From positions 8,284,915 through 8,348,914 of the forward strand of contig OU342817.1 in NCBI GenBank assembly GCA_910591455.2: a DNA stretch of 64,000 bases, written 5' to 3'. The stretch comes from Pholis gunnellus. Taxonomy: Eukaryota > Chordata > Actinopteri > Perciformes > Pholidae. The translations under genes were made by a program, and so were the position numbers. The notes under the pieces are model-generated. The model was not told the DNA's origin. It saw only the letters and a list, made by a program, of their open reading frames with translations, and searched no databases. Positions 23,275 to 35,900 of this stretch are shown one piece after another (position 1 is the first letter of the stretch; every line of letters starts with the position of its first letter).

Positions 23275-23643
23275 CAGGACTGTCTCAGAAAATTAGAATA
23301 TTGTGATAATCCCCATACGTGTGATTTAGTTTACTGAACCAAGCTGAGTGTTTTTCAAGGCTCAGGAAACCCTTGCAGGTGTTTCGAGTTAATTAGACGA
23401 TTCAAGTGATTAGTTGAATACCCTACTAGTATACTTTTTCATGATATTCTAATATTTAGAGATAGGATATTTGAGTTTTCTTAAGCTGTAAGCCATAATC
23501 AGCAATATTAAAAGAATAAAAGGCTTGCAATATTTCAGTTGATTTGTAATGAATCCAGAATGCATGACATTTTTGTTTTTTTAATTGCATTACACAAAAT
23601 AAAGAACTTTATCACAATATTCTAATTTTCTGAGACAGTCCTG
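23275..23643. mobile_element. MITE with 35-37 bp terminal inverted repeats, Tc1/mariner-like
   Basis: The left arm begins CAGGACTGTCTCAGAAAATT and the right arm is its reverse complement. Arms including the flanking TA run 23273-23309 and 23609-23645 and match over 37 bases. The element is 369 bp and flanked by TA on both sides, which fits TA target duplication of the Tc1/mariner superfamily. It has no transposase frame, so it is non-autonomous. The near-perfect arms suggest a fairly recent copy. Confidence 0.88.
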
Positions 23644-26600
23644 TAGGTGCAACTATGTACTACTGTACATATAAAAGGCAAAATAGCATTATTAACAACG
23701 GGCCCCATTTCACGGTGAAGCACGCACGCGCACACACAAGCGTATTTCCAAGCTGGAAACCCAACACGTTGATAGAGGGCTTGCTCTCTCCAGGCCCCCC
23801 ACCCCACGGGCCCCAGTGCAACTGCATTGTCTATTCAACACCACTGCAGTAAACCCCCTTCTCCGCCTTCAGACGTCCATTCTCAGGCATGTACAAATAA
23901 CAGAACATCGAAACACATGCCTCTACAGTGGATATTAGAGTATTAGGTACTACATTTGATATTACTTAAAATACATTTGGATACAGACATCGTAATACAT
24001 GTCAGCCCTCTTTTCCTCAAGGCTCATGGCAGGGTAGGTTACAGCCACTGGTGTGTGAGTGTGTGAGCGTGTATTGTACGTGAGCGATTGGGTGAATGAG
24101 AGGCAGACTAAAAGTTTGGATAAAAGTGCCATCTAAACGTAGTTCAATTACTGTTTTCACTATTTTCAAATACTGTACAGTTAACATGTGATTCTCATAC
24201 TGTGAATATTAGAACATGATTCCCGTTAGTGGCTGTTTTAGATACAAAAATATGTTTGTCAAACAGTAATAGTTTACATGTGATGTTAAAAACATCAAAC
24301 TTTTAAATTGCAGAAAAAAAACACACTTTTAATTCCTGGCTTATTGAGGGCACTCCTATATCATTTTAGAGACATCCTGAATATTAGTATTTTTGTTTAT
24401 ATACGCATTCTACGATAAAATAGTTCACAATAAATGCATCTCTGACTGCGTCACACTTTCAGCCTGTAAATGTCTTGTGAAATCATTTCTAAGCTTCATT
24501 TGATGATATATGAAGCATGACTGCCATGCACAGAGATGACATCCTACCATTATTTAATAGTTATTATTCTATTGTTTATCCATTATTTATCTCTTGTGCA
24601 TTACTTTTCATGCTGAGATAAATTGTGTTCACTGTCTCTGGTTAGCTTTTTTTTAAAGTTTAAAACATATACACTGCATATCATTTGCAGAACATTATTT
24701 GATGTACAGTGTAAAGGTGAACGTGTTGCTGTTGCTCATTTAATTATGTGTGGAAGTCCCCAACAGATGGAACACAATAAGTCTTATCAGACCATAAAGG
24801 CTGTATCTCAGAATCATTAAAGTTCACCTTAACTGACGATTACAAATGATTAAAGACCCGTTTTGACCCTTGCAGCTGTCTGGAAAGAGGCAGTAACAAG
24901 TCATTAGTCACTTCATTTTAAAGTCATTAATGCTTAAATGAATGGCCCATATGCCTGGAATTTATTAGTATGATATCACTATTCCCTGACAATTTAAAAA
25001 CTATATACAATTAGATTGAGTTGAGTACAGTGTGACAAATGAAGCCGTTGTAAATGTAGGTTGCTGTCTGTACTTGAACCACAAAAATTGTGGCAATACA
25101 CCACGTAACAACCTGTTGACTCGCTCAGTCACGCTTGTCAGTACTCTCAGAATTGCTTGACTCTGATGCATGAAAAATCTGTTGTCCAGAATCGGATATG
25201 GAGTAACCTTCCTTTAGTCATATTGCGATCTGACAGGTAAAAAGCTTTGCATTAAAAACACTTGTCAGCATTGCCATATCGCGTATCCACCCAAAGCCTT
25301 TCCTGTTAACTCCTGAAAGCACGCCGTAGTGTGTGTTTCACAATGATTTTTGTTGAACGCTTTGCGACAGATATTAATGAGCCTTTAGTGCCTCAGTGGA
25401 CATCGGATAGCTCTGTTCACTGTTTATACGCACTCACATCCAAACACACTGCTAAAGCCCAATGAGGCGTTTCATTTTTCTTTTCCTTGGCCTGCAGGAT
25501 ACTGGTGCTCACTTTGGTTGTTTACTACACTTCTACTCCCGAAATACATTGTGCATTGTGTCACACAGAAAAAATCGGAGAATATCCTATTCCTACCCCA
25601 GTTTCCACCCGATCATCGAAGCATTTTATATATATTTGGTTTGCTGTGATTTATTCACAAATTGCCTCAGTCTTTTTGTGCGATTCTGGTCTCGCTCCCT
25701 GCTAGACGTGTGAGTTTGATAACAGTACAAAATGAAAAAAGATCTGAATGTTCATTGGCAAAGCAACCCGCAACCTGCAAAAAAAACAACACTAAAGAGT
25801 TGGCTGTGGTTATCTCTATTCCTGGTTGTGATTGCGTATTCGAAAAATCCTGATGGATTAATGGCGTTAGATATTTGTCAGGAGATGATGGTCCACTGCC
25901 TGAGGCATTTGGACTCAGGCAGTGTCATGATACAGTGTGTTGTCATCAACATTCCTTACAGACAATGTGAGATGTTGTTTTATCCCTTCACTGTTGCTGT
26001 CGTTTTGCATGCACATGAAAGAAGACGTCTCTGAGAAGCCATTCATCATTGTGAGAGAAACATTACTTTGGCACACAGTGCAAAAAAACTACATTAGAGC
26101 TGAAGAGAGAGTTGTCTCACATGCTGCAGACTGAATAATGATACTGACTTAACATGTACTTCTTTTGCAACCGTCCATTTGTAAACTGCAATGTGCAAGA
26201 AAATGAAAAATGAAAGCGAACAAAAGGGTAAAGGTTCAAAAAAGAATTTTCTGCGGGGGATGATGACAAAGAAAAAGTCAGAGGAGTTGCAAGATCTGAA
26301 GTTTTTCTCCTGCATGTAGCACGCACATGTAAATATCAATGTCATTGTCAAAAGGCTCAGGAGATTTGATAAGTGTAACTTTACCCAGATGGTTTTAGGT
26401 GAGGATAAGTCTCGACTATCAAAATGTTTCACCCTCTTGGGGGCATGAATGTAGACAGCCAACTGATCACAATCCAGCCATTACTTTTCAGATACCACCA
26501 ACAAAACCACATAGAAAGAAATGACCAGCAAAGGCAATCCCAGTATCGGCAGAGGGCGAAAGTATTTTCACTGTTATGTTAAAGGTGCCATGAGACGGTG

Positions 26601-29600
26601 TAATTACATCTGTAACAGGATGCACATCCTTTTGTGACAGGATGTTAAGTTTAGGACTTTTTTGGTTACACCCACTATGCCGCACAAGGTCACTATTAAA
26701 GATGTGGTGTCTTCCCAGTCCCCATGTCATTAGACATGTAATAGAATAGAATAAGGTTACTATCTTAAAAAGATACTTTTCAAAGGTTTTTCCACAAAGT
26801 ACTTTGGTATAGATTTGTCTATTTGTGATTTGTATAACCTAATGTCAGTTTAACCTACGATTAATATTTGCTTTTTCTAAACCTTAACCATGAACTTCAC
26901 CTCACAACCATAGTTTCCATGCTCAGATATTGCAGACAGATGTTATTTTAAAAACACTAGCACTGGACATTAACAAATACAATCTGGGGTTTTGCACAAA
27001 CATCTAATTTGATCATTCTCTCTGGCATTAGACCTCTTCAGTTTTGTTCACCATGAAAAGTCCTACAGGTGTACAAATATTTACACAACTGACCATTTTT
27101 AGAGCTCCTCCACTGCACAATTGTAAGTGTGGTTTTCAAGCTATAACATTCTTATTTTATTCTAATATATTCCAGACTTAGCTGTATTTGGCTCAATACC
27201 CAGAAGCTATGCTCTTCAGATAACACTGCTCAGAAGATAAGATCAAATATGACACCACTCTACAACTGAGATGGTTTTGGGTTTTTGTGAAAGAATCTTT
27301 GCATCATAATGTCCCTCTGTTTTTTTCCAGTGAAATTCCCCCGGGTTTTTATCTTCAGGTGTTAGTTACAATCATCTGGGGGGAGATAAAAGTCTGTAAA
27401 GTAACAGTGTGTCTGAGGTGATCTTACTGGACTTCAAAGCAACACATAGCTTTACACACACATTACACTTATCAGAAGGACTGGATATCAGCTTTTCCAG
27501 TCTCTGATGGAGCCACCTTTACTATTATAACAATGTTACATTGCCTGTTTGGAAATCTGCTACACTGGATGGGAACACAGACAGTTTTGTCATGCACCAC
27601 AACCAAAAGCACAAACATTTAGAGTGTAATTAGAGTTTAGTGAGCGTTAAGCTCCCTGGCCTGCAACCAATAAAAAATGTTGACTGGCTGATTTTCAGTG
27701 GACATTGGACAACGGCTACACGCTGATGGATAAGAAACGAAACTGTTATGGCTCGAAGCACAAGCCAAGCTCCCTGACAGATGAGGGCTATTGTGGCAAA
27801 CAGCATAAACACATGCAGTAGCTTGTTCGAGTTGTGCCTGAAGGGTAATTTGAAGTATTATTCTCGCTGAAAACTTTTGTTAGGTATTGTGCAATGAAAA
27901 CTCTTATGAAATGAGCTCTATTCAGTGTTCCTTAACCATAATAACACCAACAAAGCAAACAAATGTGTATGTCTGTGCTGCATTTGACCTGTGTTTTCTG
28001 CCTAACGTTTTGCTTCTTTATCCGCCCGGTCACTTTCTAATGGAAGCATTTCGTTTGTTTAGGAGCTGTGACTTCGACTCTTTTCATTCAGCAAATAAAC
28101 TGCTGTGAAGTACAGTGTGAAGGAGAGAGAATTTCATTCCTCAACAGAGAGCAACGATTTACTATTGTTTAAATCCAACTGAGAGTATGTCTTGATTTAC
28201 AAATGGCCTGTGACAATTGAGTCAGCTATAAACCCACTGGCAAGTTGAGAACATAGTGACGTCTTGAAAAAACATTGCAAAATCAATCTTAGATTACTGG
28301 AGGGGAAAAAATGTTTTCTATGATTGAACCTTCATATAGATTGATTTAATGACACTTGTTGGCTAAAGTAAAATAATCTGTTCAAATGATTTATTAAAAC
28401 CTGCTCAAGAATAGCAAGCACATACAATTTCCTGTTCTGTTCTGCTCTTTCCTGCTCTTTCCTGTTCTGTTCTGCTCGGTGGGGAAAATATGAATAAAAT
28501 GATTCACAAGCCATTTAGAATATTTCCATTTGATGTAATAGTACTACTTTAAAAACACGGCATCTTGGGTTTGATAATTCATTCAGTGTGAACATTGTTT
28601 CACTGGAGTGATCAGAGTGTTGCGTTAACTGTCTTTGTATAAAGGAGGATTACATCCGGCATTGAGTGCTGTTGCCCTCTGGTGTCAGATGAAGTGAACT
28701 GCTTTGGCTTTAAAATGAAAAATGTCACGTGCAAAGCAACATTACAGGCAGACTGCACACAACAACAACCTGTGAAACCCCCCACGTGAAAACAGTTCAT
28801 CAAGACAAAAATGTCAGGCACTAATATTGAGTAATTATGAACTGAGAGGGCTCCAAATTTGTTTAATTCATTTTCATAATAAATATGATCATCATGTCTG
28901 TTTTTATCAATGTAAAAGAAGGCCTATAGCTCTCCGATTGATTCAAACCCATTCACTTTCTCACAGTGAGGCAGCACTGAGCCACCGTGTGAATACATGT
29001 AAACATGATGAGACACAATCCGAATCCATGAAAAGTGAACTATGTCTTGTTTGTTTACCTTCACATTATTGACTGTCATCGTAAATACAACCACGACTTG
29101 AACACATGTACAACACTTCTGAAGAAGGCTTTAGAGCTTTAGCTGAAACTGGAAATGGTGTCAATAAAAAATAAATAACTCAATGTGGGAAGGGTTTAAG
29201 AAGAAACCATTGTGAAAATGATGTATTTATGTATTACTTTATGACTAATCTATCACTCCCCCTGCCACATCTGACTAGGAGTACTTATCTATAGAAGCTT
29301 TAGGTTATTGGCTTTTTTTTTCAGTCCTCGGGAACTTCTCTTTAAGGCACATTATTGTTGCACTCTGGACATCTTTCATCCTATTATGAGGCTGCTTCTG
29401 GAGTGTCATGTGCAGCAATTCCTCCTCCTGGAAATGTGTTTATCAGTCAAGGCCTTGGCGCTCCATCTTTTTTTTTTTTACGTCAATCATTGTGACACAA
29501 ATAATAAAAATGCCAAATGTCTCCATGACAATTCAACAAACCCCATCCGCTGGGGAAGATCATGATTTTTTTCCCCTCTCAAACTGGCCTGCTCCTTGTT

Positions 29601-29700
29601 ACGTTTTTAATTTGATTTAAATCTGTATTATAACAACATGGTAAACTATAAACTATTTATATAGGGGTCTGAGGAGTTCCTGTACTAGCAGGTTAAACTA
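23644..29700. other. Gene-free interval left of ranbp3
   Basis: About 6 kb of AT-rich DNA without a convincing exon. Open frames at 25462-26034, 26094-26462 and 28827-29565 overlap on several frames and show no domain. A short imperfect CTGCTCTTTC/CTGTTCTGTT repeat lies at about 28430-28475. Regulatory sequence may be present but cannot be told by eye. Confidence 0.5.
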
Positions 29701-29759
29701 TCCACGCACACTTTACGTTGATATTTAGTGTTGGTTGAAACACGTGCTCTATTCTAAAC

Positions 29760-29926
29760 ATAAACATATCCACACTGGTCGCGGACAGTATTTTCTATGT
29801 GGTTCACTGACGGGCACGGGAGAGGCAGGGGGTCGCGCTCAATGTGCTCTCTGCGAGTGAAAACATTTCTGCTTCAACTTGTGTTATCTGCGCGGTGGGT
29901 TGTGGGTGTGTGAGCGTCGAAGTAAA
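29760..29926 (+). promoter_or_regulatory. TATA-less CpG-rich promoter region of ranbp3
   Basis: CpG dinucleotides become frequent here (GGTCGCGGACAG, GACGGGCACGGG, GGGTCGCGCTC, CTGCGCGG) and continue into intron 1, unlike the AT-rich flanks. No TATA box is seen before the ATG at 29927. This is the usual look of a housekeeping promoter. Confidence 0.55.
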
Positions 29927-32900
29927 ATGGCGGACTTGGCAAACGAAGGTGAGTAAGTGGCAGTATGAGAAAAACAATACAGCTACTGGGCCGCTATCAA
30001 CGATGCCCGTACATTGTTTGCATATTTGATAACTGAAATGACGCCGCTCGGCTGCATCTTAATAGTGAGTTCCGGGGAATTATAGCTTTGGCGGCGTTTA
30101 CAAGACTACAACGTTTAGCAAGCAGGCTAACAATGCTAACTGCGGGGCTATGGGTAATACCTGGAATGCCTCGGAACGCCCTCGAACGATGCCTGCGACT
30201 AGCTGGCTTACCTCCTAACGCTAGCACCCGGCTATTTATAGGCAATATGTTTTGCCATTTGTGGTGAGCTAAAACATCGAATCTGGAAATAAATCAATGC
30301 GTGATGGGCCAAAGTTATTATGGTGATATTTCTACTGATAGTTGATAGCTCGGCGTTTTTCCTTGTTTATTACAGTTAGCGCTTAATCGCAGGACTGCTT
30401 TGCGTTCATTTGGGCGCGTAGAGAGAAAAACGTTAGCTAAGAGACATGCTTTGGTGTAATAGGTGCTTCCTTTATACTCTCTAATGCATATCTGATCTTC
30501 ATTGCGTTGATGTGTTGACTATGGGAAGAATTTAGCGAGCTTCTTGATGACATTGCTTGTCAGGCAAGATGACTCATGCGGGATGGAGCGCATTAGCTAA
30601 TAACTGTAGCCAGTAAGCTAATAACTCGCCAGTGAGCTATGCTACGGTCGGGGCTTTAGGGAACAACCGATGGTGCCGACTATTTGCTGGGACGGTTCAG
30701 ATAGCGTAAATGCTAGCTGGTTAATACAAGCCGGGAGCTTCTCGGGCTGCTTGAATTTCTACCGTAAATATCAGTGTTGCGTGTCTGAATTCTTACATTC
30801 GTAAAGTACGGTAACGTTAGCTGACTGCGAGCCGCAGTAAGATACAAAGCTGGACGTTAATATAGGTCACAAAACATGTTCTCGCTGTCTGCGATTAAAC
30901 GTGCTTCATACATGGACGGCTAGTATTAGCCACGATTGGTTGTGTTTGTGATGGTGAATGTTGGTCCAGTAGACAATCCGTGGCTGTATGGCGCTATTAC
31001 CGCATGCATTTATACCCCAACAAGGCTCACGACGATGCTCCACCTGCTCAGTGTTACAGGCCCAACCCAGACAGAGCAAAACCTTTGTCTGCTAACGTTA
31101 TAGGATTAGACATCTTTACAGAGGTTGCAGTGTGTAGGTAGACTTGTTAAGTGGCCTGAGGTGACATCGGATGATTACGTTGCTATTCTTGGTTAGTTAT
31201 GATGGTGGCTTTGTAGCTGCAACACAATCGTTGGCGGTGAGCTGAATGAAATCCCCTTTTTGATTTACTAAAGTAGCTACAGTTGCTGATCGGCCTTGTG
31301 GAATGACTGATGACTTTGTGATACATTGGTATTTATGTTAATATTTTGTACATTGGTTGATATTTGATGATTGTTTAGTTTAGGTCAACATCATGTGATG
31401 TACTCTTACTGGTAGGCCTACTCCTAAAAGGATTGCATGACTAACTCTAGGTATAAGTTAGTATGATTAAGAGTTTCTTTTGACTAACATTGACTGAAAT
31501 TCGACATTGTTCAGCATTATAGATTTCTGTTTTTCAAGTCACCTTAGTCACTTCCTCTTTTACACTTTTTTTTTGTGACCCAGCTAAAGCTGACATTTAA
31601 ATGAACTGTGAACAGTTGTGTTTACCAATCTTAAAGCTTCACTCTCAGTAACAGGCAGACACTGTAAGATTGTGAACCACAACTTTTGTCTGCCACACAG
31701 TCTGTGAATTAGAGGACGTCTAAGTGCACCCCCCCATATTTTGGATGGCTTTTGGTATCATATGCTAATTAATTTAGTATGTATTATTGTGCATTGAATT
31801 TTGGTGTTTGACTTGGTGCTAGATGATTATGCTAATTAGTACCAATACACACAACCTTCGAAAATCAAGGCCAGGGAAAAAGAAGGCAATAGCGTTGGCT
31901 ATTTTGTTCTCTATACCATGAAGAAGAATCAAACAGACCGGGTTGTTTACGTTGGTGCTTGGATGACTAGCCTACATCTTCTCTTAACAGACAAGCCTGC
32001 CATAGCGCCACCTGTGTTTGTTTTCCAAAAAGATAAAGCACAGAAGGTAAGTGTCTCTATGTTGTTCAAGTATCTATTGAGGCTGACGCCATATTAATTA
32101 CATATGTGGACTTTATTTATACTTACATTCTTGAGCTCAAATCTTTCACTTTTCTTGCAGCGATCTGCGGAGGGCTCAAGTGCAGAGGATGGGGAAGGTA
32201 AGTCTAATGTCCAAACTGGCCTCTATCTTCGTTAATATTATCTTTCTCATGTTTATTGAAACTGCAATTATATGAATATTTTGTTTCTATTCTTAGACTC
32301 GGATAAAGACGAGGGAAGCTATTGCCCCCCTGTGAAAAGGGAAAGGACGTCATCGTTCCCACCCCCACATTCTGGTAAGGGCATGTGGTGACTAAGCAGA
32401 GCATTTGTTTTTTCTTGTTTTTTGCTTGTGGTGTACACATTGATTTGTATGCTGAGTGCAATGCTTGTTCGCTACTTTGCAGTTCCCAAGAACAATGTAT
32501 TCATGCCCTCAAGTTTCTGCCAGTCTCCAACTGGGAACTCTGACTCTGAGCCAGGTGAGGCATCTAGACCACCATTAGTTTCATTTCACAGATTAAAGCC
32601 CCCCTGCAGTAAAAAAATATTAGTTTCAGAGGTTAAGCATGTTTTTTTAAGGCAACAAACACAATAAATGATTTGCTAAACGATAACTTTTGCTATCCCA
32701 AAAATATGCCAGAAAAACTCTTTGACCATGTGTTTGTAGTTTCTAACATTGTGACATCAACGGTTGTAAATTAGATGTCAGTGAAGTTGTGTCTATTCCC
32801 TGCCTGCAAATGCACTCTGAACAGCTTTAGTTATCTTGCATGTGGCAATTTTAGAGCTATCCCTTCAACTATCTGCTGTGGAGGTCTGACGTTATTCATG

Positions 32901-35900
32901 GTTTGAGGAAAACGTGTAGTTACAGAAAGCACAACTTCCATAGACCATTTTACCAGGCATGAGTGGATCTTTTCTGGGAGGAGTTTAAATGATATTTGAA
33001 TGTAGAACTAGAAGCTCTTTTACATGTAGTATTTATCTTATAGAATGACTGAAATGGAAGAAACTTACTGTGCCAGATCAGTACAGTCATGGTTGACATC
33101 TCTGTATCGCCTCAGGTCGTTGCCTTTAGCTTCCTTTGGCGTCCTCCTTCCTTTTTGTCTATGGTTTGCGTCATGTGTTGCAAAATGAACATGCAACATG
33201 CCCAAAAGGGAAGGGTGAAACCTGTTTGTTGCATTTGTCTGATAAGCTCATTGTCAGTATTGCATGAAATATGACTTGCTACTAGAGAGGAGCTTCTCAA
33301 AATCCCCTACTATTCAGAGGAGGCTTCTTCATCGTGGGACCGTTATGACTTAGAAAGACCTACGACCATGCTGATAAGTGAGGGAGGGTAGAGAACCCCC
33401 CTCTGCTTACGACCCTTCACTCGGTCTGTAATCTCAGTCAGATGAACAGCTTCTAGAAACAGTTTTTTTTTCCTCTTTTGACAGTTTGTGTCTGAGTAAA
33501 AAACCCTGCTGCCGTTGCATCTTTACACACAGCTACCTATGCATTAAAATGGCGGTGAGAGGGGGAAAGACTTTCTTCAAACTTGCGGTCATTATTTACA
33601 TATATTGTACTTTATTTTGCTTTTATTGTCTAATGTGAGATGAGGACAAAAATTGGACTTCAAGGATTGTCTTTTTATTATTATTGAAACGAAGACGACT
33701 ACATCAAACAAATTACAGCGATAGCCGATAAAATTAATTTGATCATATTTAGGCTTATAAACATATTGATAAATAGATGTACTGTAGTCTATGCCAACAT
33801 ATAGGCCTAAAATAAAATACCTGGCTTTGTTTAGACAGTCGATCACCGCCGCTGCGTTTCAGCAGCAAACATACACAAGAAGCAGTGCCATCCGTATGAG
33901 GATAACTCATAATAATTAATGCATAATGTGGGATCACTATTCCTTATTTCATGTGCTATTTGGGACTTTTGGGGTAGAAAAACAACAACAATCCTAGTCT
34001 ATTACCATGGCAGTGGTCAAAGCTCCGGCGCATTTGTGTCGGCTTCAGCTGGTACATAATGCAGTTCTTTTCTGATTTATGACTGACTGAACGGCCAAGT
34101 TCACCTCGGAAAAAAGTTCAGAGTTTACCAGCAAAAATGATGACCACAGAATTGAAAAAAGTTGAGCTTGATGTTGCTAACGGCACAGGGTTTATTATTA
34201 TAGTCGTAGTGTCATGAGCTGGAAATTGGCTGCTGTTTGTGTGCCACTACTTGTCAGTGGAATAGTTTACAAGGGATTACAAGATGTGTTTGGTGCTGAT
34301 GAGTCTTATTCTGTATAGACCGTACATATATAATGGCTGTCCTTTTTATTAGTTATTATGTGTTTGAGAGACAGGCTGTCCCGTCTTTAAAAAAAAAGGA
34401 ATAAAATATAACATTGAGATTGTGTCTCAAATTTGGCAGTGCGAGTCGGCAGCTTGGGTTAAATATTCATGTAGAGGATTGGTTCAGGTCTCCGTTCCAT
34501 GCATGTGCAGACCATTTGCTGAGGTTTGGGATCCCTGTGGTTCAAACACACAGTATTTATCAGATTGTAGTTGGTGGCATGCTGTTCACATCTCTGACAG
34601 AATAGTTGTTATAGTTGACCGTGTGCATTTCTTTGGAGGGAGTAATGCAAAACTAAAATCACACTGTTGCTTTGTTCAGACCGTCAATCGATCTGAATAC
34701 AATACAACAGACAATGTCTATAAGTCGGACTATTTCTGTAAATATGACTGCAGTGGGACTTGCAATGTATGTGTGTTTTTGTGAATTATTTAAGAATGGT
34801 ACATTTTCTGTTAATGTCTTGTACAGTTTTTGCTTTGTTTGATTGTTTTAATTCTTATCAACAGCCACCAAGTGTTTAGAGTTGGCAGGGCTTCACAGAG
34901 GGGACGGGGTATCCACGTTAGCAAACAAACAAGGCGTACTTAATAACCGTCTTCAGAATATTGCATAGAGTACTTATTTGGATCTGAAAGAACAGATGAA
35001 CACAGATCAAACACACGCATAGAGAACTACAGTAGGTACGGCAGGTCCACCTTACTGAGCAAGTCGTTTTGCTAATTTGATTAAATTGGACTTTTATGTT
35101 GGCTTTGTCCATTGCACAGCTGTGTCTGCTGCACCTCCATGTCCTAAGAATGATCCTGGTTACTAAAATGAACACAAGGCCCTGGTTGTAAAAAACATAA
35201 TATAAAATAAATGTTCACTAGACACAAGATGATAAATGTTGAAGGAGGATGCCGTTTTTACGAATGCTTTCTGCTTTAACAGTAATTAGAGCCAAGTCAT
35301 GTCAAACTAATAAAGCCACTGAGATGGAGAGAAATAGATGAGAGATCCTAGAGCCCCGCCACGTTACTGCAGAGGAGTTGATTGCAACACAGCTCTCAAG
35401 GCTTTACAAGGGCTGTTGTAGTAACGGGCCATGAGGTTAGAAAATTGCAAAACAGAAGGAACATGCAGTTAATAAGTTGTATACGATCTTTTTTTAAATG
35501 TCTGCTTTCTCTTGTGCTCCGTCTCACCAGAGGAGAAGCCTGTGGGATTCCGTTTAAAGCCACCAACTCTCATACATGGACAGGCACCAAGTTCAGGTTG
35601 GTGTTTGAGGTTTTGAGCCTTCATCGTGTAGCATTTTCTCACACTGACTTGATGGAAATGGAAAAAAAAAAAAAAAAAAAAGACTTGAACCCGGACTTGC
35701 ACCCTTTTTATATGACCCCTCTTAGAAATGGTAGATCTAGACTTGAACATGTAGACCCAGAACTTCTCATTGTGTTCAAAAAGTATGAGACAAGTTGGCT
35801 CTGTTGCAGGCGTCCCAAGTCAGAAACCCAAGGAGCAGCAACGCAGTGTCCTCCGCCCTGCAGTTCTTCAGGCACCGCCCTCTAAATCACATATAGAGTC

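Noticed and set aside
35382..35885. 167-residue + frame overlapping ranbp3 exons 6 and 7
   Set aside because: Runs through introns, including a poly-A tract coding a lysine run, in a frame other than the conserved one.
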